Shown here: positions 48,000 to 60,874 of the stretch, piece by piece
How positions within the stretch are numbered: position 1 is the first letter of the stretch
Layout: each line of letters starts with the position of its first letter
Source of the DNA: Casuarina equisetifolia
Taxonomy: Eukaryota; Streptophyta; Magnoliopsida; Fagales; Casuarinaceae
Assembly (NCBI GenBank): GCA_028551475.1
Contig: CM052358.1
Location: forward strand, 6,326,501 to 6,390,500
DNA length: 64,000 bases
Direction: 5' to 3'
Notes under the pieces: generated by a model
Told to the model about the DNA's origin: nothing
The model's database searches: none
The model's input: the letters and a program-made list of their open reading frames with translations, nothing else
Program-made: the position numbers and the translations under genes

Positions 48000-50900
48000 A
48001 GAATATTCAGTTCAAAATATCGCGATAAATCGAGTCTGGAACGAGAAGTACAGAGAGACTCGACGTGCCGTTGTGAACGATTGCCGGGCAATGGTTCTGG
48101 CGCTGTTGCCTTCCGTTGGAGCATATTCCCATCCTGGCAGTAAGAGATATTCGTTTCTCCCGTGTAAACCACTAGGTTCATTACTCGCACAGTGCGATAA
48201 ATTCAAACAGCTCGCGATCTTCACAGTTGGAAATATCGCCGTACACGTGGTTGGATGAGGTTTGTAGACCCGTTCCCTCACCGCCGTCTGATCCTTGGAA
48301 CAAAAAAGAAAAAAACACCTTCACGGCCGGTGTTGCTTGTGGCACGTGAGTCTACTGATGTGGATTTGAGTGATCCAGAAAGCGTGTCGTACGTGGGGTT
48401 CTGATGGTGTGGTAAAAGCATGGTTTTAACATGGGCAAGTTCACATGCGATAAGCGTCTGTTTCTGTGATGTTAAAACTGGACAGGTGCGAGAAAGTAGG
48501 ATGGGCAGCTAGCCGCGTCTTGGGTCCACGCCAACGTGTCGCCACATATGTCCAGTTGTTAGTACTTCCGGGGGCTCTGTTTGGTTGCCAGCAAATATTT
48601 CCAAGTTTGATCTGATCCGCTCATCAAATACTTCTTCGAAACCGCGAGCGCATGATTGATTTCTCAGGGCAGCCGATAAGGCCTCCACCAATATTTACTA
48701 CCCCAAGTAAGACCAAAAGCACTCTTAACAGCAATATCCTCTTTTGTTTTTGTTTTTGTTTTTTTTTAACCGCGGTTGATATATTAAACAGGATTTTTAA
48801 TAAATGCGTATAAAACGCTGCTGAGATGTCACAGTTAAACAACCTCATCTACGTTGTTATTACTTTTGTGAGACTAAATACGTGATTCAGTCAAGAACGG
48901 CATATGTGGTATTACAAGTCCTCCCTTACAAGTAATATTATGGTATTGACCTCCTGGATTGCTCATGTTTGGCATGCGAAATTAGTTAAATTCAAAAACT
49001 TAAACAAGATCTGTTGCATACGACATCCTTCTTGGAGCTTTAAAGTTTAGATTATTTGGTGTACACGACGACAGCTCTACCGCACCAGTGCAAGATGCGA
49101 TTATCGTGGGTCTAAATAAAACATCGGAGGTTCGTTTTGGAATACCATGAGGCTTGGGTTCTGTATAACGTACAATATTGTTTCGGCGAAAAGCGTGCGA
49201 AACACGAATTTCTTGCTGCAGCAAGCATCCTTATCGACTCAGCAATTGGCATGAGCTTGACGTGATTCAGCAGTAGATTTGTTATTATTTTCTTCGTTGG
49301 TCTTACGAGTCAAGCTGCAATTATGAGTATTCTGAGAACAATTTGCAGAAGTGGAGGTCAACTAATAAAGAGATTGGGCTTCTACGTGCCGCTAAGTGGT
49401 TTAGTGTTTTTGTGCGTCATTTGCACTAAAAACGAATTGGAGCCTTAATCAAAAGGCAGGAAAAATCTACGTTGCCATCATACTTTTGTATCGAGATGAC
49501 AAGGGAGACACCAATTAGGACCCTTGGGGAAGATCGAATCGTAAGGGTTCCTTGGAGATGAAATTGATTGGTCTGGTCGACATGGCCGGTGAAAATGAAG
49601 CAGAGCTCAGCCCCTCAAGGTGGAGGCAGAATCGAACCAGGAGGACCCAATGCTTTTATTCCATTTGTCCTTCTTTATTGTTGTTTTGGAATTTCAGCTT
49701 CACTTCATCGCGTTTCACTTCCTTTTTCTTTGAAAAAACGTCAGCCTTGTTGCAGCAATTATTGGTACGTTACCCTATCCATTAGAATGGGGCTTGCAGG
49801 CGATTGTGTACTACTTGTTCCACTTTGGTTACGGGTCTTCCGTTTTTTTGTTTCACGGCATATATTCGAGCCATCCACTAATTTTTCTCTCCACAACTTC
49901 CTGTTGCTAGCAGGCATTGATCCTGTTTCAAGCAAGGGGAAGATTTGACGGTGCTTGCAGAGAGAGACCTTCGGGTTGTTTCGTTGTGAGAAAAACAGCT
50001 ACGTTGCCATACGCAACTCTTTCGAGGTTGCTTAAGATATTGGTACCAGTTGCTTGCCTGTCTGCACGTAATTGGAAGAACAACTCCGGGGCAGAGTTTC
50101 AGGGAAAAGCAATCTTCTATTAAAGAATGAAGTAGCAGAAAAGCGCTCGACAAACACGTCTTTCTTTAGCACTTGTGACTACTTTAAGTTGCAAAAGGTG
50201 AAGGGATCATTGTTTTGAATGCTTACGCTACAACCCACAATAGCATTTGCTAGGTCAAAAAAATGCAAGCATAACCCAATCAAATTTTGCCTCTTTCAGG
50301 TAATTAGGAGGTTAAGGGTTGGATTAGTCCTTAAGGAGCTTCATCGACTCATTTCTCTTAACTCCAAATTGCCCAAAAAGATGTGTATAAATCTTCTTTT
50401 CTCTTAAATAGAAGTTTACAAACGCAACTTCCACTTCGTTCAAAACCATAGCTTCAGGCAATCCGAAATTTAAAGGGGGGGGGGGGGGGGGGAAAACTAA
50501 ATAAAAGAAACGTAAATGCACATGGGCCTGTCTCATAAGCTCCATCATATTTAGACTGAACGGGCCTTATGATGATGATGATCCCCATTCCTATTATTAT
50601 TATTGGGTTTGGAGTCTTTCGGCTCTCTCTTAAAATTGGATACCTACTTTGAGAAGTCCCGGACGATAGTTGGGCCTTTAACTTGTTTCATGTTGTTCAG
50701 ATCAAGCACTCCAAATTCAAGTCATAAAAGAATGCTATTGAAGAAGAGTACAAATTATAGATCGTTCACTTTCCATAAGGTATTCTCGAACCCCAGAACA
50801 ATTTTGATTTTGCTACATTTCACCGACCTACGGCACTCGCGACACAGCAGTAGTTGGAAAGCAGCCTTATTTGAACTTAGTAAGTGACAGGGCTCTTATT

Positions 50901-52400
50901 TGCAGAAGACAAAACGTGAAGGGTTGGCACTCGGAGTCCGATGATTTTCGAAGTACACTAGAATCCTCGGATTCTGAAGATACGAAACATCAAAAACTCC
51001 CCCCTTTATTGAGGTTTGAAGTTGGAGTTTTTAGTCCAAGGTAAGAAGATGAGAATCCGCCTGATGCACGAAATGGTTCTAAATAACAGGCTATGCAAGT
51101 AGTGGAAGAGTCATTACCAAAGGATATTTTCTGAAATATCCGACAGACATGTAACCAGGGGATTACCATGGTATCTTTTTGTTCGACAATGGTGTAGTAA
51201 CCAGGATATTTTAGGGCTCTTAAAGACAAGAACACAAGATAAACTCAAACATGGAGGAAGTAGAAAGAAACGTTGATGAAAACAAGGAACTTGAAGGATT
51301 GATGAAACGGAAGCAGTGAAAACACAGTAAGGGAAGAAGCTAATCCTATGCACCTTAATGAAATACCTAACGTACGAATTGGTTTTGACTTGTGTAGTCA
51401 CTATGCCATCTGTCCATACAACAAAAGACAATAAGAATATCAAAACCATGCCAATTTCATAGGTCATCAGTGCAACCATTCATGAATAAAACCTAACAAA
51501 TCCAATAGGTATACAAACAACTAATTCAACCTAAACTTGTAGTGTCAAGAAACCGATTTAACCCAACTTACTTTCTCTCTCTCTCTCTCAGTCATTCTCT
51601 TAAAGAACGTTTCTTCAGATTTGCAGTATATTTTGAGATGTTGACGAATAACATTGACTGCTTTCTCCCTGGTCTGATTGGAAGGTAAAAGACACCAATA
51701 AAAATAAATCTAGTGGAGGGATGAATTCACTCGTAAGAGCCTCAACAAGGAAAATTGAGATGTGATCTTTAGCCTTTTAGCCATGGGAAATTGGGAGGCC
51801 AAGACATTCAAATAAACTGTCATCTAAATAATAAAAAGAAAGATAAGCACAAATCAACCAAATCCATGTGTGATTTAATCACTTCAAAATCCAGTCTGTC
51901 TCTATGATCCTGAACCATGGACCTCTAGCTTGGTCATTCAAATAAGAAGGCAACAACCAACGAAAAGACCCAGTTAAATCCAGTAGTCTAGAATCCAACA
52001 AAGAATTCCCAAAAGTCCTACAAAAGGAGAAAGTTAATCCTTAAGTAAACGCTCCTTCCAAATACACTATGGGAGATAGCTGCAAGACACTTTATTTTTG
52101 GAGACCAACACAGGTCGTTGCGTATGCCAACACACAAAAATTCATCACCTAAAGCCTCACAAATTTCTGGACTAAAAATATCACGCACAAGCTATGTGCT
52201 ATGTTTGAGTATGCTTGAATAAACCATTTTTACATGGGGAAAAAATTGCTCGAATTGTAGTAGCGTTCAAGTTTCTTGACTTAAATGCCAAAGAATAAAA
52301 CTATCATGATAATAATAATGATAACAACAACAACAACAACCAAGAAACATAATGTTGTCATTGAGTCATAGTACAGCCATCAATCATTTAAGCAACAGTA
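48000..52400. other. intergenic region
   Basis: No gene recognised. It holds a G18 run (50475-50492), short GAT and TTA repeats near 50570-50605, and a CT run near 51571-51590. Open frames are short and show no domain I can name. Confidence 0.35.
50475..50492. repeat. G18 homopolymer
   Basis: Uninterrupted run of 18 G, able in principle to form a G-quadruplex. Confidence 0.95.
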
Positions 52401-52560
52401 TCATAAATTAACACTCCTCCCCTTACTTTTAGATTCTTTGCGAAAGGTTCATCAAAGCTATTCCAAAGTGTAGAGGCTTAGAGGTCAGCATTTTTTAACT
52501 GGCGTATGAATTTCATATAATCCAAGCCAAGTATCGTTACCAGAACCACATGCGGGCTCT

Positions 52561-53703
52561 TCAGGTGCTTGGAGGTCTGATTATTTTCTGCAAAATCACC
52601 GTCCTTGCCTGCCTTATATCGCGACTACACTTATCAGCATGCTCACTTAACCTGTCAATGGTATCCATAAATACCTCCAGCTTTTTCTTGATCTCGTCCA
52701 TCGCAAGCTTTACAGCCTCATCTTCTCTGAGAGCAAACTCAGCATTCTGCAGCAGTGACTCCATTTCAATTTCCAATTTGTTCACTATTACCCGAATGTG
52801 ATCCAAGTCCTTCAATGTAATGAAAGTCCCAACCTGCATTGAGCTGAGAACTTCCCTTTGTCCTTTCAGCGTATTCTCGTAGCGTTTCCAAAGTGAGTTA
52901 CACCATTTTCCTACAGACCCTATTGGAACAGCCAATGCACCCGCCAAAGCTGTTACAAGGGGTGGAGCAGTGATGGCAGCGGCCACCACTGAGAAAATCA
53001 ACACAGACACAAAAGCAGTCAAAAAGATAGTATTCAACACCCTCCTCCACGTCTTCATAGATTTCAACTTCTTATCTAGCTTTCCCTTTCTAACCTGCAA
53101 TTTCTCAAGCATGGATAGATGCTGCTTATAAACTGATTGAAACAGCACAAAAAATTCCTCCGTGAATGGGTCCCCAGCAGTCTTAAATCTCCTTAGTTCT
53201 TGCACTGTCTTCAAGTACTTTACCCCATCATTTTCATCTTCTACTTCTTGCTCAAAATGCTTAACCGCAAGTTGAATTATCAACTGTTTGTCACGAGTGC
53301 GCTTCAGGCAGTTCTCAAGGGCAGTGCAGAAGTCTAGCGTCTTGAGACTATTCTCAAAGTAGTCCTCCACCAGTGAGGTCAGGTCTTTATTATTCCATAT
53401 ATCTTGTTTACAATCAAGAATGACCTTGACCACTTCCTGGTTCATTTCAAGTAGACTATTAGTGACCTCCCTGAGCGAGTCCAGAGACAATGAGCGAACC
53501 TCAACCCCAGTGGCAAGCGTGCTGATAACTCGGGTGGTGCGCTCCTGGATGGTGGCATCAAAGGACTGCAAGTCCGGATCCTGTCTGCACGCCGCCTCGT
53601 AGGAAGCCAGATCAGTAGTGAATTGGCTATCGATATTCATCTGGAGCGATTGTGCTACGGGGGCATCACCGCCAGACTTCTTGCTGAATTTTCCTCCCAT
53701 CAT
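52561..53703 (-). CDS. UPF0496 (DUF677) membrane protein, copy 1
   Basis: 380 residues from the first of two adjacent ATGs; the second (53698-53700) is the likely start because it exposes MGGKFSKK, a plausible N-myristoylation signal (Gly2, Ser6). The middle holds a hydrophobic hairpin (about 225-270, including [12 protein letters not shown]) flanked by long helical, coiled-coil-like segments, typical of UPF0496. It is very close to Arabidopsis At2g18630 as I recall it. Function is unknown beyond membrane association. A 393-base 5'UTR intron (53704-54096) ends directly before the first ATG. It is the first unit of a tandem array with tRNA-Asp, and copy 2 lies 2.0 kb further on, on the same strand. 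Confidence 0.93.
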   Translation of the reverse strand: MMGGKFSKKSGGDAPVAQSLQMNIDSQFTTDLASYEAACRQDPDLQSFDATIQERTTRVISTLATGVEVRSLSLDSLREVTNSLLEMNQEVVKVILDCKQDIWNNKDLTSLVEDYFENSLKTLDFCTALENCLKRTRDKQLIIQLAVKHFEQEVEDENDGVKYLKTVQELRRFKTAGDPFTEEFFVLFQSVYKQHLSMLEKLQVRKGKLDKKLKSMKTWRRVLNTIFLTAFVSVLIFSVVAAAITAPPLVTALAGALAVPIGSVGKWCNSLWKRYENTLKGQREVLSSMQVGTFITLKDLDHIRVIVNKLEIEMESLLQNAEFALREDEAVKLAMDEIKKKLEVFMDTIDRLSEHADKCSRDIRQARTVILQKIIRPPST

Positions 53704-54096
53704 CTGCAGCTTTTACACCAAATAACAAATTGAACCCCGCGTGAACAAGAGTCGAGTTTATACTTATATCTTTGTCGTTCAAAAATGATTATCTTTTGCT
53801 ATAAGTAAAATAGCAAATAAACTATTTCTTCTTTCTTTTTTTGCACTTGACTCAAGCAATTTCAAGTACTAGTAAACCGGCTAACAAGTTCAGCTAAAAA
53901 TCAGGTCCAACAATGGTTTGAGGAGCAATAAAGACTGAAATGCTTAAACTTTGGCGAAGATTTAAATAACCAAAAAGCTTATGTTTCACTTATCGACACA
54001 AGCTAGATCAAATTGAACAAAAACGCAAAACCCACATCAAAACTTCAAATTTCTAGCATAATATTTCTAGCCCTCAGTCTGGGGAGTGTAGGATAC
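53704..54096 (-). other. 5'UTR intron of UPF0496 copy 1
   Basis: Donor AATTTCAG/GTATCC and acceptor GCTGCAG/ATGATG on the minus strand. The intron has the same place, nearly the same length and the same donor context as in copy 2. Confidence 0.7.
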
Positions 54097-54860
54097 CTGA
54101 AATTCATCTGAAATAACAAGAATTGATGGTTTTGTCGCTCACTTCAAACCTCCACTGAGAGTCCAGAATCCAGGAATTCAGGCCAAACCCAAGCGATGAT
54201 CTCCAGAGGCTGAGATCTTCATGAATCTAAATGCTACTATCCCCTTGAAGAATACAAAACCTACGAGAGGATCGGCGCAGAAGGATACCCATAAACTAAG
54301 TCGATGTTATAAAATCAAGTAAGGAAAAGGACATTTCTGGTCTGTAGCAAGGATGAAGAAGAGGAAGAGATAGGAAAATGAGGAACTTAGAGGTGGCTTC
54401 GGGTATGCTCCCGAGCAGCAGAAATGCGGAGGCACAGTGAGAGCAGGAGAAGGGAAGGAAGGAAGCCTAATCCATGCCGTCTAAATCGTTTCCCGACACG
54501 GTTGGGAGTTTTCAACAGCGCGTGATGTCGAAATTCCCTTATGGCTGCTCGGTCGTAAACTTCGAAGACGCTTCGCCTGGAGGCTACTTTGACTATTCAA
54601 TGGGCGATAATGTGTTGACTATATACTATATACTAATGGATTACCAATTTGATTCCTTTGATTATTTAGTGGCCAAAATAGCAAGTCTTTATTTGACAAA
54701 ATATCTCAATCCCAACTTTGCCTGTCCATTTCATTCCAAAAGCAATTATTTGGGGAATCTATAAGCTCATCTTTTTTACTTACAGGCCTATCATGCCTTT
54801 TGGGTAAAGATGTAGATTTTAGCAGTTATCTAAAACTCGTTTGAGTACGCTCAACAACTA

Positions 54861-54932
54861 GTCGTTGTAGTATAGTGGTGAGTATTCCCGCCTGTCACGC
54901 GGGCGACCCGGGTTCGATCCCCGGCAACGGCG
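54861..54932 (+). tRNA. tRNA-Asp (GTC), copy 1
   Basis: 72 bases. The acceptor stem GTCGTTG pairs with CAACGGC (one G-U). The anticodon stem CCCGC/GCGGG encloses CTGTCAC with anticodon GTC. The T arm is CCGGG-TTCGATC-CCCGG. CAA motifs just upstream (CAACAA) and a T-run downstream fit plant Pol III genes. No intron. Confidence 0.97.
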
Positions 54933-54939
54933 ATATCTA

Positions 54940-55700
54940 TGTTTCGTGGTTCCTTATTTTTATTTTATTGGCATTCTTGCGGCTCAAGTCTCAAAGATTA
55001 TTATAAGTTGGGGTTGGTCCTTAGATTTTCTTGTTTGCTTAAGGAGGGACTAGGAGTTTGTTAAATCAAATACCTAATGACCTGCATACAATTTTGTGGA
55101 GAAGCTTTTTTTGGTAGCAGCCAAGTGCGAGGAGACGCAGAGTAGGAGAGCAGTTCATCGGAAAATCATCATCCACTGCAATAGAGTTCCCAAAACAAAG
55201 CAACCTATTTGGCCGTACAAAAGACACCTTATCTACCACTGTAGATGGGACGGGTAAAGCTGCTGTCCGAAGAAATTGAAGGGAAGGAAAAAGAAGCAGA
55301 GAAGATCTTTGCAGTGAAAACAAGCAAAACCGCTATGCTTTTTGCTTCTCTCTGTTACTATTAAAAAGCCTCAAATCGTAGATTTCACACCCCTAAAACA
55401 ATTAGGTTTTAATTGCTCAAACCTAAACCTTTACTCAAAAGAAATAACGATAAAATACAATAATAAAACATAACTTAATAAAAATCCAAATCTATATTAT
55501 CTCTCTGTAGACCTTACAATAATGTTACAGCTTCTCTTCTCCACCCTTGGAAATAAAAGAACACAAAAAGAAAAGCGAGAAAACGAAAAAACAATAGAAC
55601 TCTTCGCGCATGTTTGAGAACCATACAACAATTCTAAACTAACAGAAGGTGTTGCTTCGCATAACCATGAAAATGGGAAGAATTTTCAGAACAGCATACC
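54940..55700. other. flank of tRNA-Asp copy 1
   Basis: No gene. 55100-55330 is partly similar to 61760-61940, downstream of tRNA copy 3 (both contain TTTTTGGTAGCAG near their start), which marks the extent of the duplicated unit. Confidence 0.45.
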
Positions 55701-55714
55701 AAGAGGGAAATTTT

Positions 55715-56806
55715 TCAGTCATTCGCTTGGCTGAACATTTTTCGCAATACTATCGTCCTTGCACGCCTTATATCCCGATTACACTTATCAGCCTCCTCAC
55801 TTAATTTCTGAATTGTATTAGTAAACTCTTCCACCTTTTTCTTGATCTCATCCATCACAGGCTTCACTGCATCTTCTTCTTGAAGAGCAATATCAGCACT
55901 TGGCAGAATCGATTCCATTTGGCCTTCCAATTTTATGGCGAGTTTCTCAATGCTACCCAACTCAGTCACTGTAATATAAGAACGATCCTCCATTGTTTTG
56001 ATTACCTCCCTTTGCCTTTTCAGACCATCTTCGTACCGCGTCCAAATAGAGTTACACCATCCTCCCACGGAACCCAGAGAATCCGTCAATACACTAAGCA
56101 AAGCTGTTACAAGGGTTGGAGCAGCAATTGCGGCCGCCACTACCGAGAGAACCAATATAGAAACAAAAGAAGCAACAAATATGGCGTTTGATACTCTTCT
56201 CCATGTCTCTATATTTTTCAATCTCTTATCTAGATTTCTCCTGCGATGCTGTAACTTTTCATACATCTCTACAAGTGGATCACAAACCAATTTAAACTTT
56301 GAAAAAAATTCCTCCGTAAAAGGGTTTTCAGCATCCTTATATTTCCTCAATCCTTCCAATGTCTTCTCATAATTTACCCCATCAACGCCGTTTTCTACTT
56401 CTTCCTCAAAATGACTGATAGCCACCAGAATGATTTTTTGTTTATCACGTGCACGCATAAGGCAGTCCTGAAGGTCTATACAGAAGTCCGAAATCTTGCT
56501 GCTAACGGCAAAATAATCCTCCACAAATGACAACAATTCTGGATTGTTCCATATATCTTCCTTACACTTAAGATTGAAATTGGCCACTTCCTGATGCATT
56601 ACAAGCAGACAATTGATGATTTCTCCTACGCCATCAAAAGAAATGACCCCGGGCTCCTTGACCTCAGAGTTAAGCGACCTGATGACGCAGAGGGTGCGCT
56701 CCTGCAGCATGGCGTCAAGAGACTTTAAGTCTGGATCAAGCGCACATGCCACTTCATATGCGCTCATATCATCTCTAAATTGTTGCTTGCTGGATTTCCC
56801 CCCCAT
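55715..56806 (-). CDS. UPF0496 (DUF677) membrane protein, copy 2
   Basis: 363 residues, a tandem paralogue of copy 1 sharing the whole domain plan: MGGKSSKQ myristoylation-type N-terminus, helical region, hydrophobic hairpin (about 210-255, including LSVVAAAIAAPT) and a C-terminal helical end with the same RDIRRART motif. It lacks about 15 residues after the N-terminus that copy 1 has. Identity is moderate (by eye about half to 60 percent), so the duplication is not recent or this copy evolves faster. The frame is intact. A 398-base 5'UTR intron (56808-57205) ends one base before the ATG. Confidence 0.92.
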   Translation of the reverse strand: MGGKSSKQQFRDDMSAYEVACALDPDLKSLDAMLQERTLCVIRSLNSEVKEPGVISFDGVGEIINCLLVMHQEVANFNLKCKEDIWNNPELLSFVEDYFAVSSKISDFCIDLQDCLMRARDKQKIILVAISHFEEEVENGVDGVNYEKTLEGLRKYKDAENPFTEEFFSKFKLVCDPLVEMYEKLQHRRRNLDKRLKNIETWRRVSNAIFVASFVSILVLSVVAAAIAAPTLVTALLSVLTDSLGSVGGWCNSIWTRYEDGLKRQREVIKTMEDRSYITVTELGSIEKLAIKLEGQMESILPSADIALQEEDAVKPVMDEIKKKVEEFTNTIQKLSEEADKCNRDIRRARTIVLRKMFSQAND

Positions 56807-56807
56807 C

Positions 56808-57205
56808 CTGAAGATTTTGCGGCTAATGATTAGACAAAACTAAAGGATACATTTTCTCTTTGCAAAGTCATCTCTTATGAGATAAAATGCTAAATGCATA
56901 ACTTTTTTTCACTAGCATTCGATTAGATTATTTCAAACGGAAGCAAAGCGACAGCAACACAACTCATCAGATCGTAACAACCAAAGAAAGGAAATAATTC
57001 AGCTAATCCGGTTAATTAGGAGCTTGAGGAACAAGAAAAGACCCAAATGTCGAAGCTTAGGCTGAGGTCTTTGAGAACCCGAAAGCTCATCCTAAAATTA
57101 GCCAGACAAGCTAGATCTAAATGAAAATACATACAAAACAGAATAATCAAAACACTAAATCTCCATATAAATCTTGTCGCCCTCTATCTGGCGAGTGTTG
57201 CTTAC
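56808..57205 (-). other. 5'UTR intron of UPF0496 copy 2
   Basis: Donor AAATTCAG/GTAAGC and acceptor AATCTTCAG/GATGG on the minus strand; homologous to the intron of copy 1. Confidence 0.7.
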
Positions 57206-58022
57206 CTGAATTTCAGCCGAATCGCCAAGAAGAAAAAGATCGTTTTCCCCCTCTTCGTCCTCCACACAGGGTATACACTCCCAAGATGCAAGCGGTAACC
57301 CCAATGCTATGCTCCAAAAGCTAAGGCCTAACAATGATCTTGAAAGAGAGAAGAAAGGTACTCATATACCCAGGCAATTATTAGAAAGAAGACCAGAATA
57401 GCAAGAAAAGCATAGGGATTTACGAGGAACAATGATGGGAGGAAGTAGAGGAATGAAGAACTTAAGAGAAGACGTGGAGTATGGGTTTTAAATAGAGAGG
57501 GAAGTTCGAAGGAAAGAGAAACGACGATGAAGAAGAATGACTCAGAGGATAAGCCAAAGGAGTCAACCAAGTTTTTTCGCAACGCCTTTCCGCGTTCTCA
57601 GCAACGCGTGAGGGAAACTCAGCATCTATACATCAGTTCTGACGTCATGAGATGGGGAATTGGAAGAAATTTCCAGGATGTCGTCCGTTGGAGACAGTCT
57701 CACACCACCGGTACAATCTGCCGAGTTTTTTTTTTTTTTTGACTTTATTAGCAGTGGTCTCTCTATTCTTTAAAAGGTCTTTTTGAAAAATAAGTTTGTA
57801 ATAAGTACATTTGTATGTTAATCTAACCCGGTAGAACTTGAAACTTTAAAATTCAAATATCTAAAATGTCATATGATTCTATTTTTTACCCCAGCTGAGG
57901 AGAAAAGAAGATTACTTAATGAGTCAACATTATGACTAGTTCTTTCTATTCTCCAATCCAACTATGTCAACACTCATAGTAAAATATTATTATTAATCAA
58001 AATAACACTTCACTATCAACAA

Positions 58023-58094
58023 GTCGTTGTAGTATAGTGGTAAGTATTCCCGCCTGTCACGCGGGTGACCCGGGTTCGATCCCCGGCAACGGCG
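58023..58094 (+). tRNA. tRNA-Asp (GTC), copy 2
   Basis: 72 bases, differing from copy 3 at one D-loop position and from copy 1 at two positions. All stems pair, and the anticodon is GTC. A T6 terminator follows within 15 bases. Confidence 0.97.
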
Positions 58095-58524
58095 CTCCAC
58101 CTTTTTTGGTACAGAATCAAGTTTGGCACGCCCATCTATTGATCGCTTTTTATAGTTTATTGGGCCATTTTTGTTAAACCCAAGTGATGTGTTAAATATA
58201 GGTGTGTAGTTGCCCATCTTTATTTCGGTACGAGCTTGTAAAGTAGTTTATACATAATAAATATATTTATTCTCTTAAACTAATTTTTGTAGAAGGATTG
58301 AGTTTTGCAACATGATATTAAATTCTAAGTCTTCCTTTAACAATCCAATAAATATGGGTCAAAATCCTCATATAAAAAGTGGCACTATGGTTTAGATTCA
58401 ATTGTTGTGGTGAGAGTTTGTAACAAAAGCTTCTTGTCCTGCTAAAATATAGATTTGTAAAATAACTTATATGAAATAAATTTCTCTTTCCTTAACCCAA
58501 CCCTTAAAAGAACACGAAATTTAG

Positions 58525-58800
58525 GAGAGGAGACCCATGAACTAAAGGCATCATAAAAAATCATGCAAGTAAAAGGACATTTTTCATCTGTGGCAGACAT
58601 GACGGATAGGAAGAGAGGGGGAGCTTAGAGGCGGCGGCTTGAGGGATGCTCCAAAGCAGCAAAAGTGTGGAGGCACGGTGAGAGAAGAAGAGTGGTATGA
58701 AAGGTTATGCCACGCCGCCTGAAGTGTTTCCCGACCCGGTTTGGAACTTTCGACGTGCGTTATGTCTCGAAATTCTCTGCTTGGTTACGATAGAGCTACT
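58525..58800 (-). pseudogene. relic of a UPF0496 upstream/leader region
   Basis: Clear similarity to 54290-54560, the leader and promoter region of UPF0496 copy 1, with shared stretches such as GTGGAGGCACGGTGAGAG and GTTTCCCGACCCGGTTTGGA, slightly changed. No coding part adjoins, so this is the broken end of a further array unit. Confidence 0.7.
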
Positions 58801-59139
58801 TTCAAAACTAGAAGAAAAATCCACCAGTAAAGGTCGTGGATCTTAATAACACTTCATATCCTAAGGAGAGGTTTTTCACCATTAGCCCAAGCAAAGGCCA
58901 TTCAACAACAACAATATTCCTAAGAACAACCCAAGAAGTGGGGCCTTTCGTGGTAAGACATCAAGTGATTAACCAAATATCTTATTTTACCTTCATATTT
59001 GTTGTCAAATATGGGGGGAAAAATGACATTCTAGACTAAAATGCTAACATAGATTTGATCATGCTTTCCAAGCTAATAATATATTTGAAACCCTTGTAGC
59101 CCTTCATGTGAATAAACCAAAAAAAAAAAGTGATGATTA

Positions 59140-60450
59140 AATTGTTAATTCTAGAGCTTCATAACACATAATTGAGTTAACATGTAGTTTGTCAACATAT
59201 TTAGGATTTTCTTAATCAGATTTTATCTTGGTTGGAAATGGACAACAAATTCTAATTACTTTTATTGGCTTAACTTATTTGAATATTGGAAGACTACAAT
59301 TAAAGTTTGTTTTGGTTGCACTAACTATTAAGCAAAATCCATTGTCAGTATCCAAATTGAATAATGACAATTTGCGTTTAGTTATTTTTAACAAAAATTC
59401 CTTTGTTATCAAGGAGCTAGTGACATGAGAATCTTTTCAAGAAGTCTAGAAGAGGAGATATATATGTGCTACCCATTAGAAAAATTCAAGCATATCTATC
59501 TCTTCATTAGCAAACCAAAAATGGCAATACATAACATATAAGGTGGGTCACAATTAATACTTGATAAAACTTAAAGGAGATATACTAGTATCTTATAATA
59601 TTTGCTTAAAAATTAAAAGATGTCACCTACCTTTTACTTATTTTTCACACAAATCACTTATACCACTTGAAAAGCTATATAGTAATTTATGGAACCTTCT
59701 CTTGTTAAGTTATGTCAAAACTATTTGTATTATGTCATTTTGACATATGGGTGTACTAGATTTATTTGGATATTTCAAGTTAAGAAAAAGTTTGAATTCC
59801 ATCAAGTCATTTTTTATTTTAAGATAATGGTAGAAAAGCAATTTGATGCAAAATTAAAATATTACATTCAAATAATAGAGGTGAATGTACAAGTCATGTA
59901 CTTAAAAAAAATTTAAGATATCATGGAATTATTCATCAACTCTCATGACTTTACATAAAATAATGGAACTACATTGTAGAAAGGAAACACAAATATATAG
60001 TCAAACTTGGAAGACTATTGATGTTACAACATAGAGTAACTTTAAACTATTAGGTTAAAGCATTTATAATAACAACATACTTAATCAATCAACTACACTC
60101 TTTTGTGTCAAATGACACATGACCTTTCAAGACACTTTACTTAGAACACTAGAATATGAAACTCTGTGTCTTTAGCTCACAATGCTTCCCATGTTAGTAA
60201 ACCATACAAAATGACATGCTTTTTGCAAAATCTGTTGGTTGTGTTTTTGTAGGTTATAACACGAGACATAAGGGATACAAATGATTAAACATACATTTGG
60301 AAAGGTTTTTATTTCTTAACATGTAATCTTCAAAGAAAATGTATTTCCTTTTGTCAAAATATCTCTCTTGTTACAAAATTCATTAATGAAGAACTAAAGA
60401 ATGAAATAATTCAACCTACTTAAAATTCAAAACTTCATATTTGGCAAGAG
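59140..60450 (+). mobile_element. decayed Copia-type LTR retrotransposon (pol part)
   Basis: Read on the plus strand, about 59220-59430 resembles the protease to pre-integrase zone (LSVSKL-type block), and about 59600-60020 the integrase core of plant Copia elements. There are many breaks and it is old. No LTRs were found, so the ends are approximate. It sits between two relics of the UPF0496 array. Confidence 0.65.
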
Positions 60451-60719
60451 CAACATCTTGCATGAAGAAATTGCTTGACAACAAAGGATGACAAGAATCA
60501 AGTGAACATAGGAGCTTCTTATTGATCGAATAAAGAACATTTGCAGTTAAAGATAAACAAAACCCACATCAGCGAAGTACTTTAAATTCACGTCAACAAT
60601 CTAAATGATTGCCTAAATTTGTCAAATAAAGGATAGCAAAATTTGGACCACCATGAAAATTTTGCTTTATCTCAACGATGTGTCCTTTCTTTTTTATATC
60701 AAGTTATGCTCTAGTAACC

Positions 60720-60870
60720 ACATACCTTCTCAATAAACGAAATTCAAACATCAATTGGAGATTGATCCCACAAATTGACAATATGTACAAAACCGAAAAA
60801 TCAAAACACCAAATCTCTAAATAAACCTTGCCACCCTTTATATGAAGAGTGTTGCTTACTTTTTTGTTTT
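60720..60870 (-). pseudogene. relic of a UPF0496 5'UTR and donor site
   Basis: Similar to 57120-57215, the leader of UPF0496 copy 2 (shared AATCAAAACAC, AAATCTC, GAGTGTTGCTTAC). The former donor lies near 60855-60859. No coding sequence of this unit remains in the window. Confidence 0.6.
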
Positions 60871-60874
60871 TCAA

